Source of the DNA: Planctomycetaceae bacterium | GTDB taxonomy: Bacteria; Planctomycetota; Planctomycetia; Planctomycetales; Planctomycetaceae | Direction: 5' to 3' | Length of the DNA: 64,000 nt | Assembly: GCA_041398825.1 (NCBI GenBank) | Contig: JAWKTX010000004.1 | Location: 310,001-374,000, forward strand | In this document: piece after piece, positions 26,811-35,931 of the stretch | How positions within the stretch are numbered: the stretch's first letter is position 1 | Layout of the letters: every line of letters begins with the position of its first letter | The notes under the pieces: model-generated | Database searches by the model: none | Seen by the model: the letters and a program-made list of their open reading frames with translations, nothing else | What the model was told of the DNA's origin: nothing | Position numbers and translations under genes: made by a program

Positions 26811-28670
26811 ATGATGCGTTACTTGTGGGGACTGCAGAACCAAATGTGGCAGCAGCTTTCACTGACAGTTTTGGGCAGCCTCGCATTCTTGTTGCTGACG
26901 CCCGGATCATTGGCAGCTGAAGCTGACGTACCCATTGGATCCGTGATCGGCGATCTTCGATTTCGTGACATCCGAGCGCTTGATCGAACACTGTCTGAAT
27001 TGGGGCAAAACAAAGCTACCGTTCTTGTTTTCACGACCACCACCTGTCCTCTGGTTCGACGCTCCATTCCAAAACTGGAAGCTCTGAACAAGCAGTTCTC
27101 TGGTCAGGGTGTGCAGTTTGTTGCAGTCAATGTTGGCGCCGACGATACGATTCGGGAAATGGCAGAGCAGGCGCTGGAAATGGGCGCCACCTTTCCGTTT
27201 GTGAAAGATGCTGATTTGTCATGTCAGGCGGCGTTAGGCGTGACCAAAACTCCGGAAGTTGCTGTGCTGGATCATAAGCGTGCACTCGTGTATCGAGGAC
27301 GAATTGATGATCAGTTGCGTCTGGGAGGCACGTTGCCGAAACCGTCTCGCGAAGATCTGCGGCAGGCTCTTGTGCAGTTACTTGCGGGAGAGGCGATTAC
27401 TGTTTCAGAAACCCCCGTCGATGGCTGCGAGATTACTCATCCGACGCTGAACGCCGCGATGGAACGAGACGTCGAATATCATCGCGATATCGCCCCACTC
27501 CTTGACCGAAAGTGTAACCAGTGCCATCGTGAGGGGACGGCCGCTCCATTTACACTGCAGTCACTGACAGATGTTTCAGCCAATGCTGCAATGATTGCCA
27601 GAGTCGTGGAAGACGAGCGGATGCCACCATGGTTCGCCAGTGAGCATCACGGTCGGTTTCAAAACAACGCCTCGCTGAGCCGACGCGAAAAAGCAATTTT
27701 GCTGAGCTGGATCTCGCTGGGATGCCCGGAAGGGTCTGTCAGTCAGAAGAATGCTTCAGCGGCATCACCGAACGTCGATAAGGCAGGTATGGATCCGTCC
27801 GGCGATTCCGAGGGCTGGCTTATCGGCAAGCCGGATGTTGTCATCACAATGCTGGAACATCACGAGGTTCCCGAGACGGGGTTCGTCCCCTATCGTTACA
27901 CCGTGCTGCCCTACTTCTTTTTACAGGATACGTGGGTCGAAGCGTTTGAGATTCGACCGAACAACCGGGAAGTTGTGCATCACTGCAACATGGCCTATGT
28001 TGGTGCCGGTGGAGCCGGAGTCGAAACATTCATCACAGGGTACGTTCCGGGCGGCCAGCCGATGGACCTTGGCCGGTTTGATAACGGTACCGCATACTTC
28101 ATCCCGAAAGGATCGGGGCTGGGCCTGCAGATTCACTACACGACCACAGGGCAGGCGGAGCGTTGTCAGATTTCAGTTGGCCTGCGATTTCCCAGACGCA
28201 CCGTTCAAAAACGTTTGACTCATTTCCTGCTCGACCCCCGACGCTTCCGGATTCCTCCCGGTGATGGAGCTTATGAAGTGCGTTCGTCTCGCACGCTGGA
28301 TCAGGATATTGATCTGCTGGGAATGTTTACGCACATGCATGTGCGAGGGAAGGATATGACATTCTTTGCAGAACGTCCCGGTCAGAAAAAAGAGATCCTG
28401 CTGAGGATTCCGAACTACAACTTCGAATGGCAACTGGGCTACGAACTCAAGCCGGGCGACGTCCAGCTTCCGAAGGGAACGAAAATCGAAGCCGTCGCTC
28501 ATTTCGACAATTCGGCTTTTAACCCCTTCAATCCGGATCCGTCGCGGACTGTTGGTTATGGATTGCAAACAGTTGACGAGATGTTCAACGGATTCGTGTT
28601 TTTCGTAGATCGACACGAGCAATTGAATCTGGAAGTCGATCCGCATAGCGGCCGCGTCATTCCACCGTAA
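26811..28670 (+). CDS. Exported redoxin / cytochrome-c-like / copper monooxygenase-like fusion
   Basis: Three modules after a signal peptide (LGSLAFLLLTPGSLAA). Residues about 40-205: redoxin fold (VLVFTTTTCPLVRRSIPKLEAL; only one Cys of the usual CxxC, so probably not a disulfide reductase). Residues about 225-310: planctomycete c-type haem domain (DIAPLLDRKCNQCHREG, then a distal Met in RMPPWF). Residues about 345-615: region like the two-domain copper type II ascorbate-dependent monooxygenases (VVHHCNMAY, GLQIHYTTTG, MFTHMHVRGKDMTF, EAVAHFDNSAFNPFNPDP). Such fusions occur in planctomycetes and other environmental bacteria, and an oxidative periplasmic role is likely. It lies 118 bp after the amidohydrolase gene. 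Confidence 0.82.
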   Translation: MMRYLWGLQNQMWQQLSLTVLGSLAFLLLTPGSLAAEADVPIGSVIGDLRFRDIRALDRTLSELGQNKATVLVFTTTTCPLVRRSIPKLEALNKQFSGQGVQFVAVNVGADDTIREMAEQALEMGATFPFVKDADLSCQAALGVTKTPEVAVLDHKRALVYRGRIDDQLRLGGTLPKPSREDLRQALVQLLAGEAITVSETPVDGCEITHPTLNAAMERDVEYHRDIAPLLDRKCNQCHREGTAAPFTLQSLTDVSANAAMIARVVEDERMPPWFASEHHGRFQNNASLSRREKAILLSWISLGCPEGSVSQKNASAASPNVDKAGMDPSGDSEGWLIGKPDVVITMLEHHEVPETGFVPYRYTVLPYFFLQDTWVEAFEIRPNNREVVHHCNMAYVGAGGAGVETFITGYVPGGQPMDLGRFDNGTAYFIPKGSGLGLQIHYTTTGQAERCQISVGLRFPRRTVQKRLTHFLLDPRRFRIPPGDGAYEVRSSRTLDQDIDLLGMFTHMHVRGKDMTFFAERPGQKKEILLRIPNYNFEWQLGYELKPGDVQLPKGTKIEAVAHFDNSAFNPFNPDPSRTVGYGLQTVDEMFNGFVFFVDRHEQLNLEVDPHSGRVIPP

Positions 28671-28887
28671 GGCTTTCCCGAATCGCGGTTGAGCTTTCGA
28701 CAACTTTCAGTTCTTCGCCCGCATTCGCAAAACGGAATCCCTCAGCTGCCTGTCTGCCTGTCTGTCTGGATAACTCACGCACTCTCTGACTGCGTGCAGG
28801 CCCGAAATCTGTATCCGCCAGGGTCTAGCGGAATGGAGTTGCGGCTGCGAGCATCGTTTTGGCCACCACGGTCTATCGTGCCTGAAC

Positions 28888-29745
28888 TCACTTCCGCTTG
28901 CCGCCGGCCGCAATCCTTAGTTCAGTGGCACGCCTGACGCCCTGTTTGTCCGGATGTCGCAGTGCATGTCGGATGACCCAACGTCTGTTGTTGGCAAACG
29001 CTTCCTGATTGTCCGTGACTTCGTCCAGCCATTTGTGGCAGAGATCGAAGATCGTTTCCGGATGATCTTTCGCGAGATCCCCCAGATGATTCGCGACAGA
29101 GCGACGTACGTAGAGTTCGTCGTCATCTTTCAGGAGTTCGAGTAAAGGTATTGTCAACTGCGGATTTTCCTGGATCGAGGGGAGCCGCATGGCCCACGGT
29201 AATCTGGGCCGTGTGCCTTCACTGACCAGACGCCGAACATGAGGGTTTGCGTCGCTGACCCAGGTTCGCAACTGATTCAGGCAAAGGGTTTCATGCTGGA
29301 TAACAAATGAACGAATAGAAAATTCTGCCGTAAATCGTTTCGTAATCTCGTAGTTGGCGAGCATACCTGATGAGAAGCAATTGACCCCGTATTCGGCGAT
29401 CAGACTGGTGTGCGGAAGATAGAAGAAGACGGCAAGCCCGTTTCCTTCAGTGGATTGCAGTTCCGGCCCCAATGATTTCACCAGCAGGTGCATCGCATCG
29501 CTGGTCGTCGACGGCAACTGTTCGGCCATTGCGTGAGCGATATGTCGAGCTCTGTCTTTGAGTTCCAGTTTGTCCAGGCCTTTGGTAGCCGCAGCGACAA
29601 ATGATGTTGTCCGGAAACCGGGGTGCACGGCCACCATCGATTCGGCAATAAGCCTGATCAGCTTCCCGTCCATCAGGTCTTTTAAAGAAACACCAGCCTG
29701 AATGGATGTTGGTGCTTTGAATTTCTGCGCGGGGTGAAGGTTCAT
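28888..29745 (-). CDS. AlkC-like DNA alkylation repair protein (HEAT-repeat)
   Basis: Looks like the AlkC/AlkD superfamily of HEAT-repeat DNA glycosylases that remove alkylated purines. Motifs: a helical N-terminal part (MNLHPAQKFKAPTSIQAGVS, LIRLIAESMVAVHPGF), then HVRRLVSEGTRPRLPWAMRLP, the family signature, and HEAT-like units with YVRRSVANHLGDLAKDHPE and WVIRHALRHPDKQG. Length of about 285 residues is usual. Start is put at the internal ATG 29745 (MNLHPA), because the 14 residues upstream look unlike the family. Adjacent genes give no repair context. Confidence 0.8.
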   Translation of the reverse strand: MNLHPAQKFKAPTSIQAGVSLKDLMDGKLIRLIAESMVAVHPGFRTTSFVAAATKGLDKLELKDRARHIAHAMAEQLPSTTSDAMHLLVKSLGPELQSTEGNGLAVFFYLPHTSLIAEYGVNCFSSGMLANYEITKRFTAEFSIRSFVIQHETLCLNQLRTWVSDANPHVRRLVSEGTRPRLPWAMRLPSIQENPQLTIPLLELLKDDDELYVRRSVANHLGDLAKDHPETIFDLCHKWLDEVTDNQEAFANNRRWVIRHALRHPDKQGVRRATELRIAAGGKRK

Positions 29746-29853
29746 TTCCGGGGCTACGTTCAATGAGAACAGCGTTGCGATCTTCACCAGCGAGCAGCGT
29801 CTCCCCGGGTACAGAAGCAGCAGGCAAATTTGTCAATCAGGTAGGATGGGTTA

Positions 29854-32580
29854 TCAGTCCGGAAAGTCCAGTCCCTCAAGCGCATTACGCCGATGCAGCT
29901 TTTGAATCAGCTTTGCAACCAGGGCTGTCCATCCAGTCTGATGACTGGCCCCGAGTCCTCTTCCGGTTTCCCCGTGAAAGTATTCGTAGTACAGGATCAG
30001 GTCTTTCCAGTTGGGATCTTCTCTGTATCTCTGGTCCCCACCATGGCAGGGGCGGTCGCCATTTTCATCAGGCACAAACAGCTTCACCTGGCGACGCATG
30101 AGTTCCTGCGCGACTTCGTCGAGATTCATCATCACGCCTGAACCAGTCGGGCATTCGACCTGAAACGAATCGCCGTAGAATTCGTGGTAGCGTTCCAGTG
30201 CTTCAATTAACAGGTAATTCAGCGGGAACCACACCGGCCCGCGCCAGTTGCTGTTACCACCAAACATCCATGAATCGGAATCGCCAGGTACATAGGCGAC
30301 ACGATGCTCCTGACCGTTTGAGTTGAAGACAAACGGATGTTCTTCATGGATGCGTGAAAGTGAGCGCACACCGTATGGTGAAAGAAATTCGTTTTCGTCC
30401 AGGATGTAGTGAAGAAGCCGTTCCATGCGTTGTCGCGTTGGAATCGCCAGCAGCAGAAAGCCGCGTTCGTCGTCTCCCACCTCTTCACTTCGTTCCATGT
30501 AGGTGATGTTCTGAAGCTGGTCCTGTCGATTCCTGACGAACCATTCCATGCGTTTCTTGAAGCCCGGTAATTTGTTGAGCTGATGGTCGCTGAGAATGAT
30601 GGCAGTAAACAGCGGAATTACGCCTACCATCGAGCGAACTCGCAGCGGAATGTGCTGCCCTTCGTTGTACAGATGATCGTAATAGAATCCATCCTGCTCA
30701 TCCCACAAACCGGTATCGCCCAGCGTGTTCATGGCATCTGCGATTTCGATATAGTGTTCGAAGAACTTGGAGGCCATGTCCGAATAGGCCGGGTTTTCGC
30801 TCGCAAGTTCCAGTGCCATCCTCAGCATTCTGGCACAGAAGAAGGCCATCCACGCGGTGCCGTCGGCCTGGTGCAGGTGACCACCAGTGGGAAGCGGCTT
30901 GGATCGATCAAAAACTCCAATGTTATCCAGGCCCAGGAATCCGCCGGAGAAGATGTGCTTGCCCAGCAGGTCTTTCCGATTGACCCACCACGTGAAGTTC
31001 AGAAGTAGTTTTTGAAATGTTCGCGCCAGGAACAAACGGTCACGTTTTCCTGGAGGGCCCGTTTTCTTGTAAACACGCCAGCAGGCCCAGGCATGTACGG
31101 GCGGATTGACGTCGCTGAAATTCCATTCGTACGCAGGAATCTGTCCGTTGGGATGCATGTACCACTCACGCAGAAACAGGATCAGCTGATCCTGCGCAAA
31201 TCTATTGTCGGTGTCTGCGAAGGGAATCATGTGGAATGCAAGATCCCAGGCCGCATACCAGGGATACTCCCATTTGTCCGGCATCGAAATCACGTCGCGG
31301 TTGTACAGACTGGGCCAGTCGCCGTTGCGAATTGTCCTGCGTGAGGCAGGCATCGTCGGCATTTTTGCGTCGCCTTTGAGCCAGTCGTAAACCGAGTAGT
31401 GATAAAACTGCTTTGTCCAGAAGAGACCGGCGTACGCCTGTCGCATGATGGACTGAGCCGTTGGAGGCAGCGACTGTGGAATCTTCTGCTCAAAAAACGT
31501 ATCAGCCTCGCGGATCCGTTCGTCAAAGACACCGTCGAAACCAGGACCAAACACTTCTTTTGGCGATTCGTCTTCGCAAAACAATCGCAGATGAACGCAG
31601 GCCTTTTCACCGGACCGAATGGGTAAGCGATAATGCGCAGCGCATTTGGTGCCGACGTTTTCCGGATTCACGGCGTCCCGATGTCGCCCCACGAGGTACT
31701 CGTGAAAAGCGTCCTTCACGTACTTGCCGCTGAGAGAGTCGTCGTCCAGATACTTGGGGTGTGTATCATTTTCCGTGAACATCCACGCTGGCTTCTTCAG
31801 CTCAGGGGTTGGGTAGTTTTCTGCTGCGAATCGAAACTGTCCCAGCGTTTCGTGGGAGGCCTGAACAGTGCCGTCGGGCAGCAGACGCAATTGCGGTTTT
31901 TGCAATGTCTCCTGCTCGCGCAATCCCCATGTCCATGTATTGCGAAACCACAGCGTCGGCAACAGGTGGATTGTGGACAAAGCTGGACCACGGTTGGTGA
32001 TGGTAATACGAATCAGAATGTTGTTTGCTGATTCCTTGGCGTATTCCACCTGAACATCAAAGTATCGTTTGCGATCAAAAATGCCCAGGTCACACAATTC
32101 CAGTTCCGGTTCAATACGGCTTCGGCGTTGATTTTCATGGACCAGTCGGTCGTAGGGATAGGCGGACTGTGGGTACTTGTACAGAGCCTTCATGTAGGAA
32201 TGTGTCGGCGTGGAGTCGAGATAGTAGTACTCCTCTTTCACATCTTCCCCGTGGTTTCCCTCGTCTCCATTGACCCCGAAAAGTCGCTCTTTCAGGATGG
32301 GGTCTTTTCCGTTCCAGAGGGCCAGACCGAAGCACATGCGACACTGGCGATCGGTGATACCCAGCAGACCATCCTCGCCCCATCGATAGGCACGTCCACG
32401 GGCATGGTCATGGGGAAATGACCACCACGGCTTTCCATCGTGCGAATAATCTTCTCGAACGGTCCCCCACTGGCGATCCGCAAGATACGGCCCCCAGCGT
32501 TTCCAATTTGCTCCGGGGGCCCTTTGGTACTCAGCATCCAGTCTTTGTTGTTCTGGATTTGTCGTGCCGTTCTGGTCCAT
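29854..32580 (-). CDS. GH63/MGH1-like glycoside hydrolase
   Basis: About 908 residues from ATG 32580. The N-terminal part has KRWGPYLADRQWGTVREDYS and HDHARGRAYRWGEDGLLGI; the catalytic (alpha/alpha)6-barrel part has WEYPWYAAWDLAFHMIPF, IPAYEWNFSDVNPPVHAWA, LGLDNIGVFDRSKP, TAWMAFFC, LWDEQDGFYYD and GGNSNWRGPVWFPLNYLLIE. This matches bacterial glucosidase/mannosylglycerate hydrolase-like proteins related to GH63. No signal peptide was seen, so it is probably cytoplasmic, acting on a short glycoside or a compatible solute such as glucosyl- or mannosylglycerate. The in-frame extension to 32769 does not look coding. Confidence 0.85.
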   Translation of the reverse strand: MDQNGTTNPEQQRLDAEYQRAPGANWKRWGPYLADRQWGTVREDYSHDGKPWWSFPHDHARGRAYRWGEDGLLGITDRQCRMCFGLALWNGKDPILKERLFGVNGDEGNHGEDVKEEYYYLDSTPTHSYMKALYKYPQSAYPYDRLVHENQRRSRIEPELELCDLGIFDRKRYFDVQVEYAKESANNILIRITITNRGPALSTIHLLPTLWFRNTWTWGLREQETLQKPQLRLLPDGTVQASHETLGQFRFAAENYPTPELKKPAWMFTENDTHPKYLDDDSLSGKYVKDAFHEYLVGRHRDAVNPENVGTKCAAHYRLPIRSGEKACVHLRLFCEDESPKEVFGPGFDGVFDERIREADTFFEQKIPQSLPPTAQSIMRQAYAGLFWTKQFYHYSVYDWLKGDAKMPTMPASRRTIRNGDWPSLYNRDVISMPDKWEYPWYAAWDLAFHMIPFADTDNRFAQDQLILFLREWYMHPNGQIPAYEWNFSDVNPPVHAWACWRVYKKTGPPGKRDRLFLARTFQKLLLNFTWWVNRKDLLGKHIFSGGFLGLDNIGVFDRSKPLPTGGHLHQADGTAWMAFFCARMLRMALELASENPAYSDMASKFFEHYIEIADAMNTLGDTGLWDEQDGFYYDHLYNEGQHIPLRVRSMVGVIPLFTAIILSDHQLNKLPGFKKRMEWFVRNRQDQLQNITYMERSEEVGDDERGFLLLAIPTRQRMERLLHYILDENEFLSPYGVRSLSRIHEEHPFVFNSNGQEHRVAYVPGDSDSWMFGGNSNWRGPVWFPLNYLLIEALERYHEFYGDSFQVECPTGSGVMMNLDEVAQELMRRQVKLFVPDENGDRPCHGGDQRYREDPNWKDLILYYEYFHGETGRGLGASHQTGWTALVAKLIQKLHRRNALEGLDFPD

Positions 32581-32868
32581 TTTTGCGCAACTATCGTCGT
32601 CAAACTCGGTAATTGTCTTCAGAGCTCGCAAACTCCGGCGGGCAGCATATCCCAAACCTTTAACGAGTGATAACGACCTGGAATGGCTTCCCCAGTTTGA
32701 AACAACCTCGTCAACATCAGGATGGGACCATTGACATCCTGCGCTGTCATCGGGGCCGTTCCCTTTCAAAGAACCGTCTCAATTCCTTCAAAGAATGCTG
32801 CAATCGCAGCTGCAACAGAAAGTGCCCATTCTGCGAGCAGGCAGGGGACCATTGTTGCTCAGGAGCTG
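32581..32868. other. Gap between glycosidase and repressor genes
   Basis: Short spacer between two minus-strand genes. Frames in it lack support. It presumably holds the end of the csrA-repressor transcript and the promoter of the glycosidase; no obvious terminator was found. Confidence 0.4.
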
Positions 32869-33450
32869 CTAACTGGTTCGCACAAGACCAACAAAGACGC
32901 CCCGGATCTCCACCTGATGTGCGTGGAATTTCATTTCGCTCATTGCGGGATTTTCGGGGATGAGACAAATCGTGCTTCCGCGTTTCATGAAGCGTTTCAG
33001 TGTGGCTTCCCCGTCGACGACAGCAGCCACAATATCTCCGTTCGATGCAGTCCCGGACTGACGAATGATGGCCAGGTCTCCATCGTGTATTCCTGCATCG
33101 ATCATCGATTCACCGCGAATGCGAAGAAGAAAATGCTGCTCCGGATTGTACTGCCTGGTCAGATCGAATGTTTCAAAATCCTCAACCGCTTCTATGGGCT
33201 GGCCAGCGGCGATTGTCCCGACAATTCGAAATGGCAAAGACTGATGTCCGGCGCCGCCAAGCAAAAGATCGGGATCTTCCCCCAGTTCGTCCGCGATGCG
33301 TGTCAATGTTCTACGACCGACGACGCACTTTCCGTTTTCGAACTTCGACAGGTGCGAATAATGGATCCCCAGGCGATCGGCAAACGCGCGCAAAGTAATT
33401 CCGCGAGCTTCTCTGGCGGCTCGAACCTGTTGTCCCGGTGACTGGCTCAT
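32869..33450 (-). CDS. XRE helix-turn-helix repressor with LexA-type S24 autoprotease domain
   Basis: Residues about 8-62 form an XRE-type helix-turn-helix (VRAAREARGITLRAFADRLG, HYSHLSKFENGK); residues about 70-190 form a LexA/CI-like S24 domain. The catalytic Ser is at 115 (GESMIDAGIHDGD) and the Lys at 152 (GEATLKRF), and an Ala-Gly bond at residues 82-83 (TIAAGQPIEA) fits the self-cleavage site. This is a phage-CI-like architecture, not a standard LexA winged helix. It overlaps csrA by 4 bp (ATGA), so the two are translationally coupled. It probably represses its own operon and is inactivated by RecA-stimulated cleavage; whether it is the global SOS regulator is unknown. Confidence 0.88.
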   Translation of the reverse strand: MSQSPGQQVRAAREARGITLRAFADRLGIHYSHLSKFENGKCVVGRRTLTRIADELGEDPDLLLGGAGHQSLPFRIVGTIAAGQPIEAVEDFETFDLTRQYNPEQHFLLRIRGESMIDAGIHDGDLAIIRQSGTASNGDIVAAVVDGEATLKRFMKRGSTICLIPENPAMSEMKFHAHQVEIRGVFVGLVRTS

Positions 33451-33653
33451 TGGGAAACCTTCATGGCCAGATTTTCGGCGGTTCTTTGAATCACAAAATC
33501 GTCGAATGGCAGCAATTCACCCCGCCGAATGGAATCGGATTCCGGAGCTTCAATCGCAAGACGGACTCGGTTGCCCTTGATGGACGTCACGCGAATACGA
33601 ATCCGTTCGCAAATGACAATTTCCTCACCTTCCTGTCGCCCTAAAACAAGCAT
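33447..33653 (-). CDS. csrA: Carbon storage regulator CsrA
   Basis: A 68-residue CsrA/RsmA RNA-binding protein (MLVLGRQEGEEIVI..., GNRVRLAIEAPESDSIRRGEL). CsrA dimers bind GGA motifs near ribosome binding sites to control translation. A strong ribosome binding site (AGGAGGT) lies about 7 nt upstream of the ATG. The stop overlaps the start of the XRE/S24 gene by 4 bp, an unusual pairing: a post-transcriptional regulator co-expressed with a damage-responsive-type repressor. Two palindromes upstream (33675-33714) are candidate operators. Confidence 0.95.
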   Translation of the reverse strand: MLVLGRQEGEEIVICERIRIRVTSIKGNRVRLAIEAPESDSIRRGELLPFDDFVIQRTAENLAMKVSQ

Positions 33654-33674
33654 CGCTGGTACCTCCTGTTAGCG

Positions 33675-33714
33675 TTCCATTTGGAATCATGATGTGTTGG
33701 AAAAAAATCCAACA
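33675..33714 (-). promoter_or_regulatory. Two palindromes upstream of csrA, candidate repressor operators
   Basis: TTCCA-TT-TGGAA (33675-33686) and TGTTGGA-AAAAAA-TCCAACA (33695-33714) are inverted repeats sharing the half-site TTGGA/TCCAA, 22-62 bp upstream of the csrA start. Shared half-sites in two adjacent dyads suggest sites for one dimeric regulator; the XRE/S24 protein of the same operon is the natural candidate. The second dyad's A-run could also form a hairpin. Confidence 0.55.
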
Positions 33715-34068
33715 CGGCGGATATTATCAGCCAGGAGTTGCCTGGCAATGTCAACTTTTGAGTTTTTGTGAATTTGTCAGGAGCCCGCGCAAACGTTGGT
33801 TTTCACCCGTCTCTGACCGATGAGAACGCTCGACAACGTCAAAAATGCGTGGATCTGCTTGCCCCCCCTCGCCCCAGCAGCCACGAATGTTTCAGGTTGC
33901 GATCGGTGCGGTGTCCGATTATCCCGGGAGCCGGCACGGGAAGGTCGATTTCGTTTCGCTGTCTGCATGGTGAAAGCTAGACTTGCGTTGTCGCCATGGA
34001 TCAATGGTGGGCGACGGTCGGTTCATTTGTGATTGGCAGAATATTTTGGTTTCGCACTTTTGAGTCCA
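33715..34068. other. Divergent promoter region between csrA and DUF1501
   Basis: About 350 bp between divergent genes. No frame has support and no further repeat was recognised. It should contain the promoters of both units. Confidence 0.4.
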
Positions 34069-34086
34069 ATGGATCGAGTCCGCTTT

Positions 34087-35496
34087 ATGGCCCGTTTTGA
34101 ATCTCCTCAAACTCTGCAACGCCGACGCTTTCTTCAGGTGGGCTATTCGGGATTATTGGGTCTTGGGATGGCTGCGTTTGCGGGAGGCCGAATGCCATCC
34201 TGTCAGTCCGCTGCGTTCGGAAGCAACAGTCCCGGTGCAGGCAGTTCTGGTGCAGGCAGTTCTCCGCGCGCGAAATCGCTGATTATTGTTTTCTGCACAG
34301 GAGCAATCAGCCATCATGACACGCTGGACATGAAACCAGATGCACCGGTTGAGATCCGGGGAGAATTCAAACCCATCCAAACGTCGGTCGCGGGGACACA
34401 GATTTCAGAAGTCATGCCGCGGCTTGCGGCGCGCGCACACAAGTATGCTCTGATTCGAAGTCTTTCGCACAAAGATAATAACCATCTGATGTCGACTCAT
34501 CATGTGCTGACAGGACACCTGCAGCCGGGTGGTTTCTTTGACAAGGTTGCCTCTCGCGATGACTGGCCCTGTTACTCCGCTGGCTGCGAATTTCTTCGAC
34601 CACGGTCTGATGGAATACCCAGCGGAGTGAATCTGCCTACGTTCCTGATGTCGTCGCCATTGACCTGGCCAGGGCAGCATGCGGGATTTCTGGGCCCGAA
34701 ATTTGATCCCTGGCAAATCGTTGGTGATCCCAATCATTCCGACTTCAAAGTCGACGCGTTGACTCTGGCTCAGGGGATTGATTCTGGTCGCCTGGAGCAG
34801 AGACGATCATTGTTAAGCGGTCTGGATCAGACGTCACGCGTATCCTCCGATTCTGCGGCGTTCCGAATGGGACAGGATCAGAAGCTGGCGTTTTCAATGC
34901 TTGGTTCCGGTAAGCTTTCGCAGGCCTTTGAACTCCATCGTGAGTCCAGCGAAATGCGAGATCGATACGGACGGCATCCGTTTGGTCAGTCCCTTTTGCT
35001 TTCTCGCCGTTTGGTAGAAGCCGGTGTCCCCATCGTTCAGGCCAACATGGGACCCGTTCAGAACTGGGACAGTCATCAGGCGATCTTTACAACATTAAAA
35101 GATCGGCTCGTACCTCCGCTGGATGTCGCCGTTTCTGCGCTTCTGGATGATCTGGAGGAACGTGGTCTGCTGGATGAAACAATGGTGATGATGCTGGGAG
35201 AATTTGGTCGAACGCCGAAAATCAACAGCGATGGCGGGCGTGATCACTGGGGGCCCTGCTTCACCGGACTCTTTGCAGGTGCGGGAGTTCAGGCCGGTAA
35301 AGTGATCGGGCGTTCTGATGAAACGGCGGCTTACCCTGACTCAACCGCTTACTCGCCGGACGACATCGGAGCAACCGTTTACACGGCACTCGGCATTGAT
35401 CCGCATGCGATCGTTCTGGATCGAATTGGCCGCCCTATCCATCTGAATACGGGTAGCGTTATCGAAGCGCTCTACAACGGATCGGATGCCGCATAA
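34087..35496 (+). CDS. DUF1501 domain-containing exported protein
   Basis: From ATG 34087 the protein begins MARFESPQTLQRRRFLQVGYSGLLGLGMAAF, a good Tat-type signal (RRRFLQ). Family motifs: IVFCTGAISHHDTLDMKPDAP, IRSLSHKDNNHLMSTHHVLTG, MGPVQNWDSHQ, MMLGEFGRTPKIN and GGRDHWGPCFTGLFAGAG. In-frame starts at 34069 (ATG) and 34033 (TTG) are possible, but the RR motif sits best near 34087. It stands alone, without a DUF1549/1553 gene. Role unknown. Confidence 0.85.
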   Translation: MARFESPQTLQRRRFLQVGYSGLLGLGMAAFAGGRMPSCQSAAFGSNSPGAGSSGAGSSPRAKSLIIVFCTGAISHHDTLDMKPDAPVEIRGEFKPIQTSVAGTQISEVMPRLAARAHKYALIRSLSHKDNNHLMSTHHVLTGHLQPGGFFDKVASRDDWPCYSAGCEFLRPRSDGIPSGVNLPTFLMSSPLTWPGQHAGFLGPKFDPWQIVGDPNHSDFKVDALTLAQGIDSGRLEQRRSLLSGLDQTSRVSSDSAAFRMGQDQKLAFSMLGSGKLSQAFELHRESSEMRDRYGRHPFGQSLLLSRRLVEAGVPIVQANMGPVQNWDSHQAIFTTLKDRLVPPLDVAVSALLDDLEERGLLDETMVMMLGEFGRTPKINSDGGRDHWGPCFTGLFAGAGVQAGKVIGRSDETAAYPDSTAYSPDDIGATVYTALGIDPHAIVLDRIGRPIHLNTGSVIEALYNGSDAA

Positions 35497-35931
35497 CTGC
35501 ATGTTGTGAAGAGACTCCGAAACGTCAACGCGGGATTTCTGGCCCATAGAAAAGTGCTGCACGCGACACGATTTCCAACTGCCAATTCGTTGAGGCTCCC
35601 GCAGCACCGGCGTTGGGTACCATTGAAATGGTGGAAGAGTTCGGCAGTTGCGTAGTTTGGGCAGGAGACTCGAAATGAGACTTTCCCGTCGCCTTTTGGT
35701 TTGCCCGCCTGAGATTATCCGGGTGGTTTTCTGATTGCGGGAGAATTTGCAGTTTCTCCAAAACTTGCAGTGAAGCCTGCATTGGTTTCGCGGGGTCCAT
35801 GGCATCTCGAGATATGTCCGCAGCTGCTGCAGGATCGCAGACTGTTGCAGGCTTGAACGTTTCACGGCTGGCCCTCGCCGAGGATTAAGCCTCTTCTCAT
35901 GCCTATTCAGATCGAATCCAGGAGTTGACTG
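35497..35931. other. Gap upstream of the fasciclin gene
   Basis: About 435 bp with only unsupported short frames on the minus strand. No repeat, tRNA or strong hairpin is visible; it presumably carries the promoter of the fasciclin gene. Confidence 0.4.
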
